DNA of 64,000 nt. It comes from Sipunculus nudus. Taxonomy: Eukaryota; Annelida; Sipuncula; Golfingiida; Sipunculidae. The position numbers and the translations under genes were made by a program. The stretch covers positions 1,625,241 through 1,689,240 of the forward strand of contig CM049318.1 of NCBI GenBank assembly GCA_026874595.1, written 5' to 3'. Under the pieces are notes generated by a model that saw nothing but the letters and a program-made list of their open reading frames with translations, made no database searches and was not told where the DNA came from. The first letter of the stretch is position 1; every line of letters begins with the position of its first letter. Positions 24,348-37,800 of this stretch are shown piece after piece.

Positions 24348-26139
24348 GCATTTTTATTATAGCCATCCGGGAATAAGCACCATACCTTAAGGGGAATGAA
24401 TGGCTTCTTAAGTGTCGACCTGTTTTATGAGGGTAATCGAGATTTTCTTTTCTGGCACTTATTATTTTATTATCCATTTTTATGCAGTCTCTCTTGTTGT
24501 CTAGTCTTATTGCCATATCTTCCTCGATTTTTTTCTCTCCATCCACTTATTAGGGTATTTCAGATTTGATCCTATAATAAATCATTTTTTCTGAGTTTGC
24601 CTCCGTTTACAATCTCGACAAATCTACACAAAATGCTATTAAAAGAATATTGTAATATTGAGACCCCTGGTTTTACCAGGTAAGGGAGAACCTTATTTGC
24701 TCATTAAGGCACCACGAAAAGTGGCTAGGCTTAGCAGCCAGTGGCCGTGCCAGAGAAACATTTAGATCACGTTCATTCTAAAGGGTGTCCATAAGCGTGT
24801 CAGCAAGGTTAAATGCTGACTTAGGGATTCCTCAATTGTTTGGAGTTTATCTTTTGTAAACCTGTTACTAAACTGAAATCCAATTAAATTGCAGAACAAC
24901 TTCGAAAAAACAGACAAACCAGATGCATGGGATGTAACATTATACCGTGGATGAAGAAAAATATGTCATAATTAGGAAAATCAAAATACAACAGAAATGT
25001 ATAGAAACTGCTACAGGACATAAAGTAAAGATATCATTACACCGTTGTTAACTTCTGTAGATGCCATACGTTTTGACATGTATAGGCTTGTGAACGGTCG
25101 AAAAATCAACATACGGAAATACACGAGATTTTGCTATTTGCAAAAGTAAAAGTTCCTGTTAACATAACGTAGATGCACTGTTCATTCATCATTTACTGAT
25201 TCTAATGGTTTTTCAGTTTGTTAAACATATTCAACATCTTGCTTCCAGCCTCTGTAACTCAGTGCATGTACGATCATTTCGTTGTCTAGCCGGTCGAATG
25301 ACTATATTATGCCTTAGTATGTGACAAAACGTGTATATGAGTTAAACTGCCCATTAGGTAATCAAGCTGAATAAAAAATCTTTATAATAGTGATCTGGAA
25401 GATTTCTGGTACACCTTAAGTGCATCGTGGAGGGTTCTAGGTAAATGGTGTAATGTCCCGGAACAGGGTGAGAAATTATGGCTCAGTGAAATTCACCGTG
25501 ATATATGATAACAGCCCATCATATGTACATGCTGAACAATGGTATTATATCATATTTCAAAACGTCGTGAGAAGAAGATACTGAAAGAGCTCAACATTAT
25601 GTCGTCATAAAACGCGTTGTGAGGTCATTGAGTTCTATTAAACTGTGCATAAATGCTCATCATTGTCTCCGATTCTTAAATCGTCACCCAAAGGTAAAAG
25701 CATCTGTGTACGTTTATATGTTATATTGTTATAACATACACAATGGGAATTATTTAATGGCTTATATATAAACTCAGTGGTGGCGATAATTGGTTCAATA
25801 TGGAAGTAAATGATTGCTTTTACTATATTTCACGTTTAATACCCAGCAATTAAGCAATCTGTGCTATTTCTACCAGCGGCACTAAGATTCACATCAAAGA
25901 ATATAACTGGCGGGTTTGACGCGTTAAGGAGTGCAGAATCCACTTATAAGCCCCCTGGCTAAACATTAAAACAAATTAGTATGATATTGATATGGTTTTG
26001 TTGGCGTTAGAAGCACATCAATGCCTATAATCTGTTAGCAGATTGGGGAGTCCGTTCTTCAGTGGATTGTATGTACATCTAATTACACGGTTTCATCACT
26101 CTCTTCATGAGCTCTAATGAGCAACAACCGCGATACATA

Positions 26140-26317
26140 CACTTTTTTATATTTCACGCTTAGGTGCTGTGAACAATCCGGCCTCACGACAGACCGACCT
26201 CTAAAGGCGCAGACGGAAACATTGTAGTTGAGAGAACGTGGCTTGGTTGTCGACGTCGTCCGTGTGAGCCTGTGTACTGAGGGAAGGCACGTCGGAGAGA
26301 AAACTAGTGAAGTCCAG
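26140..26317 (+). promoter_or_regulatory. Probable promoter and 5' UTR of the vWA/TSP1 gene
   Basis: A T-rich TTTTTTATATTT (26144-26155) could serve as a TATA-like element about 160 bases before the ATG. The sequence after it is notably more GC- and CpG-rich than its surroundings (GTCGACGTCGTCCGTG). An in-frame TAG at 26225 and no earlier in-frame ATG support the ATG at 26318 as the start. The transcription start itself cannot be placed from sequence alone. Confidence 0.4.
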
Positions 26318-26601
26318 ATGGCAAAAGTGATAATCTTATTATGTATATGTACCAGTTTAGTTCAAGTATTAAATGGAGCTTCTACCAGAGTACCTATTTC
26401 GGAGGAAACAACGCCGTCTCCTTTAACGGAACGATCCGTAGAAGCAGCAGGCCAGTTTCCAGAAAGTTCTGATTCAGCCAAAAATCCAGCAGACGACACA
26501 AAGCACACGGGGAGGGAAGATGGACCACCGCCTGAAGCCAGGGAAGACAGAATAAGGGTTCCCATGGAAACAAATTCAGGGAGAAATGTCAAATTACCCA
26601 G
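26318..26601 (+). CDS. Exon 1: signal peptide and disordered N-terminus
   Basis: The ATG in AGTCCAGATGG opens [20 protein letters not shown], a classic signal peptide with likely cleavage before AST. The following 75 residues are rich in S, T, P, E, D and look disordered, with no cysteines after the signal peptide. The donor CCCAG|GTATGT at 26601/26602 is strong and leaves phase 2. The ATG is the first in frame after a TAG at 26225. Reading through the donor gives only a few more codons and a stop, so the splice is needed. Confidence is good because the vWA exons downstream otherwise lack a start. Confidence 0.8.
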
Positions 26602-26819
26602 GTATGTCTACACATGTTTTATTTGAAATATTCAGTGATCTCTATATAATATACGTGATCATCTACGCCATGTGCTTTAGAGAAGGAGGACCTCTTTATC
26701 TTACCAAGTAAAATAGATTTGATAAAGATTAAAACATCCTAAGGTACAATATTCAGGATTTGAGTTCCCTTATTTAAAATGGTACATTGGTACATAATTA
26801 TAGAGTGCTGGGTTACACT

Positions 26820-26889
<70 letters not shown>

Positions 26890-29800
26890 GTGTGTAAACT
26901 TATATTGAATTAATCACAAAAACATATCATAAAGTATTCATACAGTGCTGCACAGAAAGTCGGTAATGTTTACTGTATTGTCCTTGGCATAAAGTTTGCA
27001 GTCTCACAGGGTTAATTTACTGACATCAACACATATACAAAGCCCAGTAACACAAACTATAAAATATAGAAGCATAGTGAATTGTCCAAAAAGTAAATTA
27101 GTTTTTATCAGGAAAAACTATGACTAACAACTCGTTAAAAGACATGACAAGGTTTATGATAGATATGTCATTTTGAATAAAAAACGGAATTATGAATATT
27201 CATGATGTACCTTACTATTAAATACAGATACTAGCGGAGCAGTGACCCACAGCTTGCAGCTTGCCTTCTAGTACATCCAGCGACCTATAATGATTGGTTT
27301 ACATAGCAACGCGTGTATAACGCCCTGTGATTACTCACTACCTAACAAAACTGATTAATGTTGAAGATAAGCATACAGTACTGCTTAATGGAGTTGTAAT
27401 TGTAAAGTATCCAATGTCCACGTGCCCATTTCATAATAATTATTTATATTATGTCAAATGAAAATGGTATTGAAGAAAAAATAAAATTTTATCAGTCAGC
27501 TGAGGAAAGATGTGTTCATGTCAACAGATTTTGCACATGACTATCATCATTACTCAGTTGATCTTTATAATTGTTGTGAATGCATAAGGGTGTACCATTC
27601 AGGGTTTTTGAAATTATCTTTATTCTGACTGACACGTACGTAAGACACTTCCTGGTGTAATAATACATAGTACATATGTAGTAACATATGGTAACAAAAA
27701 AGGGCATACGCACGCACGTGTGCGCACATATATACACCAGTTACAGAGAATACATTTTGACTGAGCAACCGGTACATGTGCACTAGTGAGACAGATAAGG
27801 AAAATAACAATTAAAGTTTTTTTTATTTTTAAAGAATGAAGAATGTTTACTCTGTGTGTAGCCGTGTGGAAATGGAACATGGTTGATGAAAAATGAGTGT
27901 AGGCTGTCCAAACGTCATATACAGGAAACGTCTGTCCGCCTACACTTGCTGTCAGGAGGGAGTTCACTTGATATTTATTGTATAAGATGTATATTTATAT
28001 CCTCATACCAGCTCATGATGCATGATACTATTTATATAAGATCAGTAAAAGGTTGCATAATGCATCACGGTTGGTAATTCCTTACGCCCAAATGACCATC
28101 TTCAAAGTGGTTGAATCTTACACGTGAAGAGTAGCAGATAAGCATGCCCCTTACATAGCATTTCTGAATAAACACATACACCGTACACATATTAAGTTCC
28201 CGTACAAATGACACATGGTTTCCTTGGTCTCTCTCTTCTCCCGCACACATTAAGTACCCGTTCAAATGACACATGGTTTCCTTGGTCTCTCTCCTCCCCC
28301 TACACACATTAAGTTCCCGTACAAATGACACATGGTTTCCTTGGTCTCTCTCCTCCCCCGCACACACATTAAGTTCCCGTACAAATGACACATGGTTTCC
28401 TTGGTCTCTCTCCTCCCCCGTACACATATTAAGTTCCCGTACAAATGACACATGGTTTACTTGGTCTCTCTCCTCCCCCGCACACACATTAAGTTCCCGT
28501 ACAAATGACACATGGTTTCCTTGGTCTCTCTCCTCCCCCGTACACATATTAAGTTCCCGTACAATGACACATGGTTTACTTGGTCTCTCTCCTCCCCCGC
28601 ACACACATTAAGTTCCCGTACAAATGACACATGGTTTCCTTGGTCTCTCTCCTCCCCGCATACACATTAAGTTCCCGTACAAATAACACATGGTTTTCTT
28701 GGTCTCTCTCCTCCCCCGCACACACATTAAGTTCCCGTACAAAATAACACATGGTTTACTTGGTCTCTCTCCTCCCCCGCACACACATTAAGTTCCCGTA
28801 CAAATGACACATGGTTTCCTTGGTCTCTCTCCTCCCCCCCCCCCCCCCCCAACCACACATTAAGTTCCCGTACAAATGACACATGGTTTCCTTGGTCTCT
28901 CTCCTCCCCCCCCCCCCCCCCCACACACATTAAGTTCCCGTACAAATGACACATGGTTTACTTGGTCTCTCTCCTCCCCCACACACACACATTAAGTTCC
29001 CGTACAAATGACACATGGTTTCCTTGGTCTCTCTCCTCCCCCGTACACATATTAAGTTCCCGTACAAATGACACATGGTTTCCTTGGTCTCTCTCTCCCC
29101 CCCCCCCCCCCCACACACACACATTAAGTTCCCGTACAAATGACACATGGTTTCCTTGGTCTCTCTCCTCCCCCCACACACATTAAGTTCCCGTACAAAT
29201 AACACATGGTTTCCTTGGTCTCTCTCCTCCCCCGCACACACATTAAGTTCCCGTACAAAATAACACATGGTTTACTTGGTCTCTTTCCTCCCCCGCACAC
29301 ACATTAAGTTCCCGTACAAATGACACATGGTTTCCTTGGTCTCTCTCCTCCCCCTACACACATTAAGTTCCCGTACAAAGTGACACATGGTTTACTTGGT
29401 CTCTCTCCTCCCCCGCACACACATTAAGTTCCCGTACAAATGACACATGGTTTCCTTGGTCTCTCTCCTCCCCCGCACACACATTAAGTTCCCGTACAAA
29501 TGACACATGGTTTCCTTGGTCTCTCTCCTCCCCCGCACACACATTAAGTTCCCGTACAAATGACACATGGTTTCCTTAGTCTCTCTCCTCCCCCCCCCCC
29601 CCCACACACATTAAGTTCCTGTACAAATGACACATGGTTTACTTGGTCTCTCTCCTCCCCCGCACACACATTAAGTTCCCGTACAAATGACACATGGTTT
29701 CCTTGGTCTCTCTCCTCCCCCGTACACATATTAAGTTCCCGTACAAATGACACATGGTTTCCTTGGTCTCTCTCTCTCCTCCCCCCCCCCCCCACACACA

Positions 29801-31810
29801 CACATTAAGTTCCCGTACAAATGACACATGGTTTCCTTGGTCTCTCTCCTCCCCCCACACACATTAAGTTCCCGTACAAATAACACATGGTTTCCTTGGT
29901 CTCTCTCCTCCCCCGCACACACATTAAGTTCCCGTACAAAATAACACATGGTTTACTTGGTCTCTCTCCTCCCCTGCACACACATTAAGTTCCCGTACAA
30001 ATGACACATGGTTTCCTTGGTCTCTCTCCACCCCTACACACATTAAGTTCCCGTACAAAGTGACACATGGTTTACTTGGTCTCTCTCCTCCCCCGCACAC
30101 ACATTAAGTTCCCGTACAAATGACACATGGTTTCCTTGGTCTCTCTCCTCCCCCGTACACATATTAAGTTCCCGTACAAATGACACATGGTTTCCTTGGT
30201 CTCTCTCCTCCCCCGCACACACATTAAGTTCTCGTACAAATGACACATGGTTTACTTGGTCTCTCTCCTCCCCCCATTTCTCGTACAAATGACACATGGT
30301 TTCCTTGGTCTCTCTCCTCCCCCCACACACATTAAGTTCCTGTACAAATAACACATGGTTTCCTTGGTCTCTCTCCTTCCCCGCACACACATTAAGTTCC
30401 CGTACAAATGACACATGGTTTCCTTGGTCTCTCTCCTCCCCCTACATATATTAAGTTCCCGTACAAATGACACATGGTTTCCTTGGTCTCTCTCCTCCCC
30501 CCCCCCCCACCCACACACATACATTAAGTTCCCGTACAAATAACACATGGTTTCCTTGGTCTCTCTCCTCCCCCGCTCACACATTAAGTTCCCGTACAAA
30601 ATAACACATGGTTTGCTTGGTCTCTCTCCTCCCCCGCACACACATTAAGTTCCCGTTCAAATGACACATGGTTTCCTTGGTCTCTCTCCTCCCCCTACAC
30701 ACATTAAGTTCCCGTACAAATGACACATAGTTTCCTTGGTCTCTCTCCTCCCCCTACACACATTAAGTTCCCGTACAAATGACACATGGTTTCCTTGGTC
30801 TCTCTCCTCCCCCACACACATTAAGTTCCCGTAGAAATGACACATGGTTTCCTTGGTCTCTCTCCTCCCCCGCACACACATAAAGTTCCCGTACAAATAA
30901 CACATTGTTTCCTTGGTCTCTCTCCTCCCCACACACACATTAAGTTCCAGTACAAATAACACATGGTTTCCTTGATCTCTCTCCTCCCCCCCCCCCCCCC
31001 CACACACACATTAAGCTCCCGTACAAATGACACATGGTTTCCTTGGTCTCTCTCCTCCCCCCACACACATCAAGTTCCCGTACAAATGACACATGGTTTC
31101 CTTGGTCTCTCTCCTCCCCCGCACGCATATTAAGTTCCCGTACAAAATAACACATGGTTTACTTGGTCTCTCTCCTCCCCCGCACACACATTAAGTTCTC
31201 GTACAAATGACACATGGTTTACTTGGTCTCTCTCCTCCCCCCACACACATTAAGTTTCCGTACAAATAACACATGGTTTCCTTGGTCTCTCTCCTCCCCC
31301 GCACACACATTAAGTTCCCGTACAAATGACACATGGTTTCCTTGGCCTCTCTCCTCCCCCGCACACATATTAAGTTCCCGTAAAAAATAACACATGATTG
31401 TTTCCTTGGTCTCACTCCTCCCCCGCACACACATTAAGTTCCCGTAGAAATGACACATGGTTTCCTTGGTCTCTCTCCTCCCCCGCACACATATTAAGTT
31501 CCCGTACAAAGTGACACCTGGTTTACTTAGTCTTTCTCCTCCCCCGCACACACATTAAGATCCCGTACAAAATAACACATGGTTTCCTCGGTCTCTCTCC
31601 TCCCCGCACAAACATTAAGTTTCCGTACAAAATTACACATGGTTTCCTTGGTCTCTCTCCTCCCCCGGACACATTAGATTCCCGTACAAAGTGACACATG
31701 GTTTACTTGGTCTCTCTCCTCCCCCGCACGCATATTAAGTTCCCGTACAAAGTGACACATGGTTTACTTGGTCTCTTTACTCCTCTCCCCCCCTCCCCCT
31801 TAATTCCCAT

Positions 31811-31868
<58 letters not shown>

Positions 31869-34800
31869 CTCTCTCTTCAGCTGAATCTATATATCACCTA
31901 CATATTTTCACCCTTAACACCGTAATTTACGGAAGGTCAGGCAGAATTTGGTTAGCCCCACCTTTCTTATTAATCATATAACCGAGTCGCCATCTTGTTA
32001 ATCTTCATGTGAATTTAGACTTCATTACCCTTTTCAAATACATTAGTAAAGCGTTTTTTTAATATGGGACCCAGCAAAATCCATTTGGGTTACAAAAATT
32101 ATGTCAATATCGAGCCCTATTTCCATTCATGAACCAGGAAATGTTGTTTTCAGCAGTACCATCAATATTGGACATTGAAAACATGATGAACTGAGGTTAA
32201 TGTACCTTGTCTAAATTAAATCATGCTGGGGAAAATATGAAAATAACCTTTTTTTGTACTATCAATCAAAAATATATAGCAGATAAAGACCTATTTGTAT
32301 TGATGTTAGTTTGAACTTGCACACTTTAGTTAATAGAAATCTAATATTTTGAATTCAGCAATTCAGGGAACACAAAAAATCACGGTATTTTTTAAAGATA
32401 CTCCGATGGTTTAATCTTGGAAATTAGGTGAATCGAGAAGCACAATTTTACATTTGTCTAGACGGTTGGTGCAATAAAAGAAGCAGTTTTTCACTCTCTA
32501 TCCTCACTGTGCGCATGCGTAAATACCATTGCACTTTACATGGCATGGATATTATTAACTGGTCTGTCTGTTTTATACTTACAGCAAAAACACGGACCGT
32601 GAGAAGGATGAAGACATTGTAAGTCTAATTGTTCTATATCTGTTGGTTTTGACAATAACGGTGGTGGGATGTCTACAGAACTATATGGATATCTAGGTTG
32701 TCCCCGTGAGATCTTATACTTGTATTTAAATGAATCATCCAACTCGCGTAATGACATTGTTAATGTGATGTAACCTTAAGAGGTAACTGAAACAACAGTC
32801 GTTGTGGAATTACAATAGACTTACTGTGTGTTTTATGGCATTTCGACCGGAAACTCCCTTTTACGCACCATAAATTCACCAGTAATAACAAACACATCCA
32901 AAACCAAAATGTGTAAAAAGGACTCATTCACATACCAAATACGTTAACAATACACGCAATATAGTGTGTTATCTTAAATATATTATGTATATGCCGATAT
33001 TTCGTTCTAAAACAGGTTACTTACACGAGCAGAAATAAGTTTGCTACCTGCGTGATTAATGGAGTAAAACAACGCGCATGCTACCTGGTGGCCTACCGCA
33101 CAAATTCACATTTTTTTCAAGCTTCAGGGCAGATTCTTCTGTATTTCTTCTTTCATCTTTCTTCTTCTTGTTTGGAAGTTGTTGCGCAAGCGCGAGATCG
33201 GACCTCTGGTGAAGCAGTCTTGGCATTGTAATCAGACACATGTAGGTTGTGTTTAGTCACAGAAAGAACCATAACATCGTATAAAACACAATGGGATGAA
33301 TTTGCTGGGAAACTTTTGTATTGAGCCAAAATAAAATAATAGCGTAAGATCATACTCATATTATTGCAAATGATTATGTGCCTTTAACGAGAGTTACATA
33401 TCCGGCTGCAACCGGTACTAACGTGGAATGAATAAAAAAACATGGAAAATGTGTTTGTCCGCGAGAGAATATTAATAATATTAGCTGCATCAATTTAAGC
33501 ACATTGGCTGTGCAGAAGAAACATTTCAATTGCAAGAATATAAAGTTTTACTGTCTGGACAAATTTTACCACGGGTTGGTTACCTACCTTGTTTACATAT
33601 TTTATTATATTTAATTAAAATTTTTATTATAAAATGTATATATTGAGATGAAATGATTAGAAATTGTTCTAGAATAAAAATAAAGTATATGCAATGAAAA
33701 GAGTCGCTTTACGAGTTTATCAATATTTCAAATTGACAAAACGATTTTTATAGAACTTCAGTGATGAACATCCAGATACTTTAGCATGACAAACAGACTG
33801 CATCGTAATGTAGTAGTCCATGGTGCCACAAATGGCTCTTCTTCCAGTTATGCTACAGCACCTACCTGGACAGATGCAAAATTATCTCTTTATGAAAGTT
33901 AAAAACAATGAACATAATGAAATGACAGCTAGAACGATTATAGCAAACGCTGCTTCGCACGTTACACATAATCAAAGCATTAAAACAATGGCAAACATTG
34001 GCAAACAATGATAGAAAATCAAGCTATGTTCATAAAGGGTAAACGATTCTTTAAAAATGCTCAAATGACTTGCATTATTTCTAGGGCAGATATGACTAAA
34101 TGCTCATAGTTTATATAATGCTTGCAGATAGAGACATCAAAGACATCACTTTACAGAAAAACCTTGTGTATTAGATGTAATAAATGAAATTACGAGTTAA
34201 AGGACGCGACACTTCCAGTACCCAACTTCCGGTGCCGGTTCCGTCATAACAACGTCTCGCGGTCCTAACAAGCTGTTTTTTGATGCATACTTCGGCCTTG
34301 AGAGATTTTCCAGACTAACCCCCCCCCCCACCTTCTTCTTTAGATTTAGCAATGACAGCGCTTTTTATAATTTTTGGAATTATTCAGGATATTATTGAGG
34401 AGTCCATTTTTGTGGGCTAGTCTATCCATTCCTGTTGAATGTTGTGGCTGCTCCTCAGGGGACCTCACTCACCTCGCGTTTTTACTTCCATTGAGTAACA
34501 TCATATGTATTACTCTCGTTAAGTAAATTCCCCATCAGTCAGTTTGAGCCTGTAAGAAACGACAGATACTTTACATCTTTAGATGTATTTCACAATCTTA
34601 AATCTCCAGACATTCTTAATAATTTTCATTGAACATTGCAGGTTTCGTTATAGATATTTGTTTCGGTTTATGTTATAAGACATATCCTCTCATGGTTAAA
34701 TGAATTTGAGTGTCTTAATGTGGATTGTAGGGATATGTTTTGAGCTAAGATGACTGAACCGATCACTCTTTGTCCGTCGTCCGTCAGTCCGTCTTTCTGT

Positions 34801-37800
34801 CTGTCTTCTTTCCGTCCGTTCACAGGGCACAAATCGTAACCGCTGGACCAAGGAACTTCTTACTAAAAATCCATGGAGGCCCATAAGAAATATCTATGGA
34901 AACTTGAAATTATAGGTCACTGTGATCTATATCCTCCCAGCAATGGGGCTCCTAAGTAGTAAGTACCCCCTAGAATTATAAAAAATACAAAAGCTCAAAT
35001 ATCTGAATAACGAATGCATCGATTGGCATGAGCTTTTCCATTCATACTGTTCATATGGCGTTTCATCAAATCCTGAAGACTGATGGCGCTACCTGTATTT
35101 TTTCTATATTTTTAGCATTTCCCTCTCCATTTTGAGACCTTCAAATAAGGCAATCTTGATGTTTACAGGGCACAAACTGCAACCGTTTGGCCTCTAAACT
35201 GTCATTGTACATTCAGGAAGGGCTTAGGCAAATCTCCTTGGAAACCTGAATTATGTCATGGTGATCTATATTTTGCGGATTAGGACCAAAAGGATGATTT
35301 AAAAGCACCTAGTGAGTCAGACGCTGCACAAATTTTAACTGCTTTACCAAGAAGCTTCTTTCTGAACACCCGTAGAGGTTTAGACAAAATATCCTGGGAA
35401 ACCTCAAATTAGGTTACTGCTACCTATATCTTTCAAGCTAGTGGACTAATAATACCCCCCCCCCCCCCCCAGAATGATCAAAATTTCATATAAAAGCCCA
35501 ATATCTGAATAACTAATACATTGTTTACCCTGAATATTTCCATATATTTTTATCATGGATAGTTTCATCATTTACTGAAGACTGGTGGCGCCATATGTAC
35601 TTTTTATAATTTTTACGCATTTTTTCTCTATTTTTGAGACCTTCAAACGAAGCAATCCGCACGATAACAGGGCACAAACCGTTAATGTTAGACCTAGTAA
35701 CGTTAGATTGTAAATCCAGGGAGGTCCTAGGCAAATCTCCCCGGAAACCTTTTATTAGGTCATTGTGACCTAGATTCTGCCAGCTACTGGCCGAATGCAT
35801 GATTTTGCGCACCCAGAGAGTCAGACGAGGTATATATGTATCCATTTGGCCTACAATTTTCTGATGTGACATGATTTTAGCACCCTGGAAGTCAGATGTG
35901 CACAAACTGAATCCCTGAGCCCTAGAAACTTCTAATGTAATATCAAGGGAAGTCTTGGGCAAATTTTCTTGGAAACCTGAAATAGGTCATGCAGACCTAT
36001 ATTCTCCGAGCGACTTGCTCGTTGAACTACGAAACAGTCAGACAGAGCACAATTGTATTCATCTGGCCTACATTCTTCTGCAGTGTCATTCAGGGTTGTC
36101 CTGGTTTAATATTCTTGGAAACATGAAATTAGGTCATCACGACCTATAATGTGCGATATATAGGAATAAAACATTAATTGAGCACCCTGAAGGTCAGAAG
36201 GGCTCAAATTGCATCTGTTAGGCCTAGCTTCATATAACGCATGATCCAGGGAGTGTCCAGACAAATTTTCTCAGAAACCTTAAGCTAGGTCATGATGACC
36301 TATATTTGTTGAGTGACTGGCCATAAACATGACTTGGAGCACCCTGACAGTTAGTAAGGGCACAAGTTATTTCCGTTCCACCTCAACATTTCTTACTGTA
36401 CTATAATGGAGGTCCTAAGCAGAAACCTGAAATTTGGTCATGGTGACCTATATTCTGTTAGCTACTGGCCGAAAACATAATTTAGAGCACCAAGAGAGTC
36501 AGACGGGACACAAATTGTAACTGTTAGGCATAGAATCTTATAACACAACATCCAAGGAGGTATGGGCCAAATTTCCTTTGTCATGGTGAAAAGCAACTAG
36601 ACGAAAATATGTTTAATTAGGAGCACATAGCCAGTCAGGCATGGTACCACACTTTACTGTTGGAATTATAACATCCTTATATGACATCCATGGAGAACCT
36701 TGGCAAGTCTCCTTTGAAATAAGGTCACTGTATTCTCGGTATGAACAGAAACCCTCATTTTTAGCACCCAGAAAGTCAGACAGGTCACAAATCTTAACTG
36801 TTGGCTCTAGCAATGTCTTTCTTAACAAAAAGCGAGGTCATTGTAATGTCTCCTTTAACATCCAAAATAATGTCACAGATTACCTTTATCCTGTGTGAGC
36901 TGTGTGAAACAATATGATTTGAAACCATATAAGTCAGATGGACACAAGTCGTAGGAACTTCTAACTTAGCATCTGGAGAGTCCCTGGTAAACTGTTCTTG
37001 CTGTTACCTATTTTCTAAGGACTATGGGGGAAAACATGATTTTGAGCACCTTGGAAGTCATTATACCCATTGTTCAAGGTTCCTTAACACATATTTTTCA
37101 TCAGATTATAACATCAATATTTAATACATGTGGCCTGTATACATGTCACATTAAGCTTAGCGTCATGACCCATGGGTCACTGGTAGAAGGTGGTTTTCCA
37201 AAAGTGCGAAGTCCATATCCGTAGTCCGCATACGTAGTTTGCAAATATCGCTTTCAAGAGTGTAAAACTACGTAATTTCCATTTATCCGTATGCTCATAA
37301 TTCCGTATGCGTATAGTTCGTATTTACACGCTACTACGCAAACCAATCACTCTGTCAATATCTAGCTTTGCATGGGGTCCCGCCATTTAGCCTTGTTGTA
37401 TGAATATTCTCTGTTTTCAAGTCGTGTAAGTGGCATTTCTGAGAAAAACGAAATGGCACTTTGGTGAATTGTGTTGTCCTTTTTTTATCATGCACAACGT
37501 ATTTTCTAAATGTTAAAAATAGAATTAAGATAATTTTCTTAAGTATTAATAATACTGTTATTTATATAAACCACCTGACAAGTTTGTGAAACGGTTTGAA
37601 AAAAAAAATTCTAGTTATCGAGCACCTATCTAAACGAGTCCGGATTACGCATAAGTTCATGTGGAAAACAAACTGTTCGGAAATGGACTACGCATACGGA
37701 CCACGGATACGGACAACATACTTATGGAAACTCAACTTAAAACGGATCCGGAAGCAGATTCAGGTGTTGACGGAGGTATGCGCTCTGAATGTGCTTATTA

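Larger units (their letters stand above)
16651..26139. other. Intergenic region without a supportable gene
   Basis: About 9.5 kb of AT-rich sequence between the satellite and the vWA/TSP1 gene. All open stretches are short (60-100 codons), show no recognisable domain and lack convincing paired splice sites. I see microsatellites, a poly-C run, and short dispersed repeats, listed separately. A small unrecognised exon or non-coding RNA cannot be excluded. Confidence 0.6.

Noticed and set aside
28065-31551. Long repetitive open frames on both strands that look like a 20-residue repeat protein
   Set aside because: They arise because the 60-bp unit lacks stops and is a multiple of three. Frames break at C-run changes, exist on both strands, and there is no promoter or splice support.
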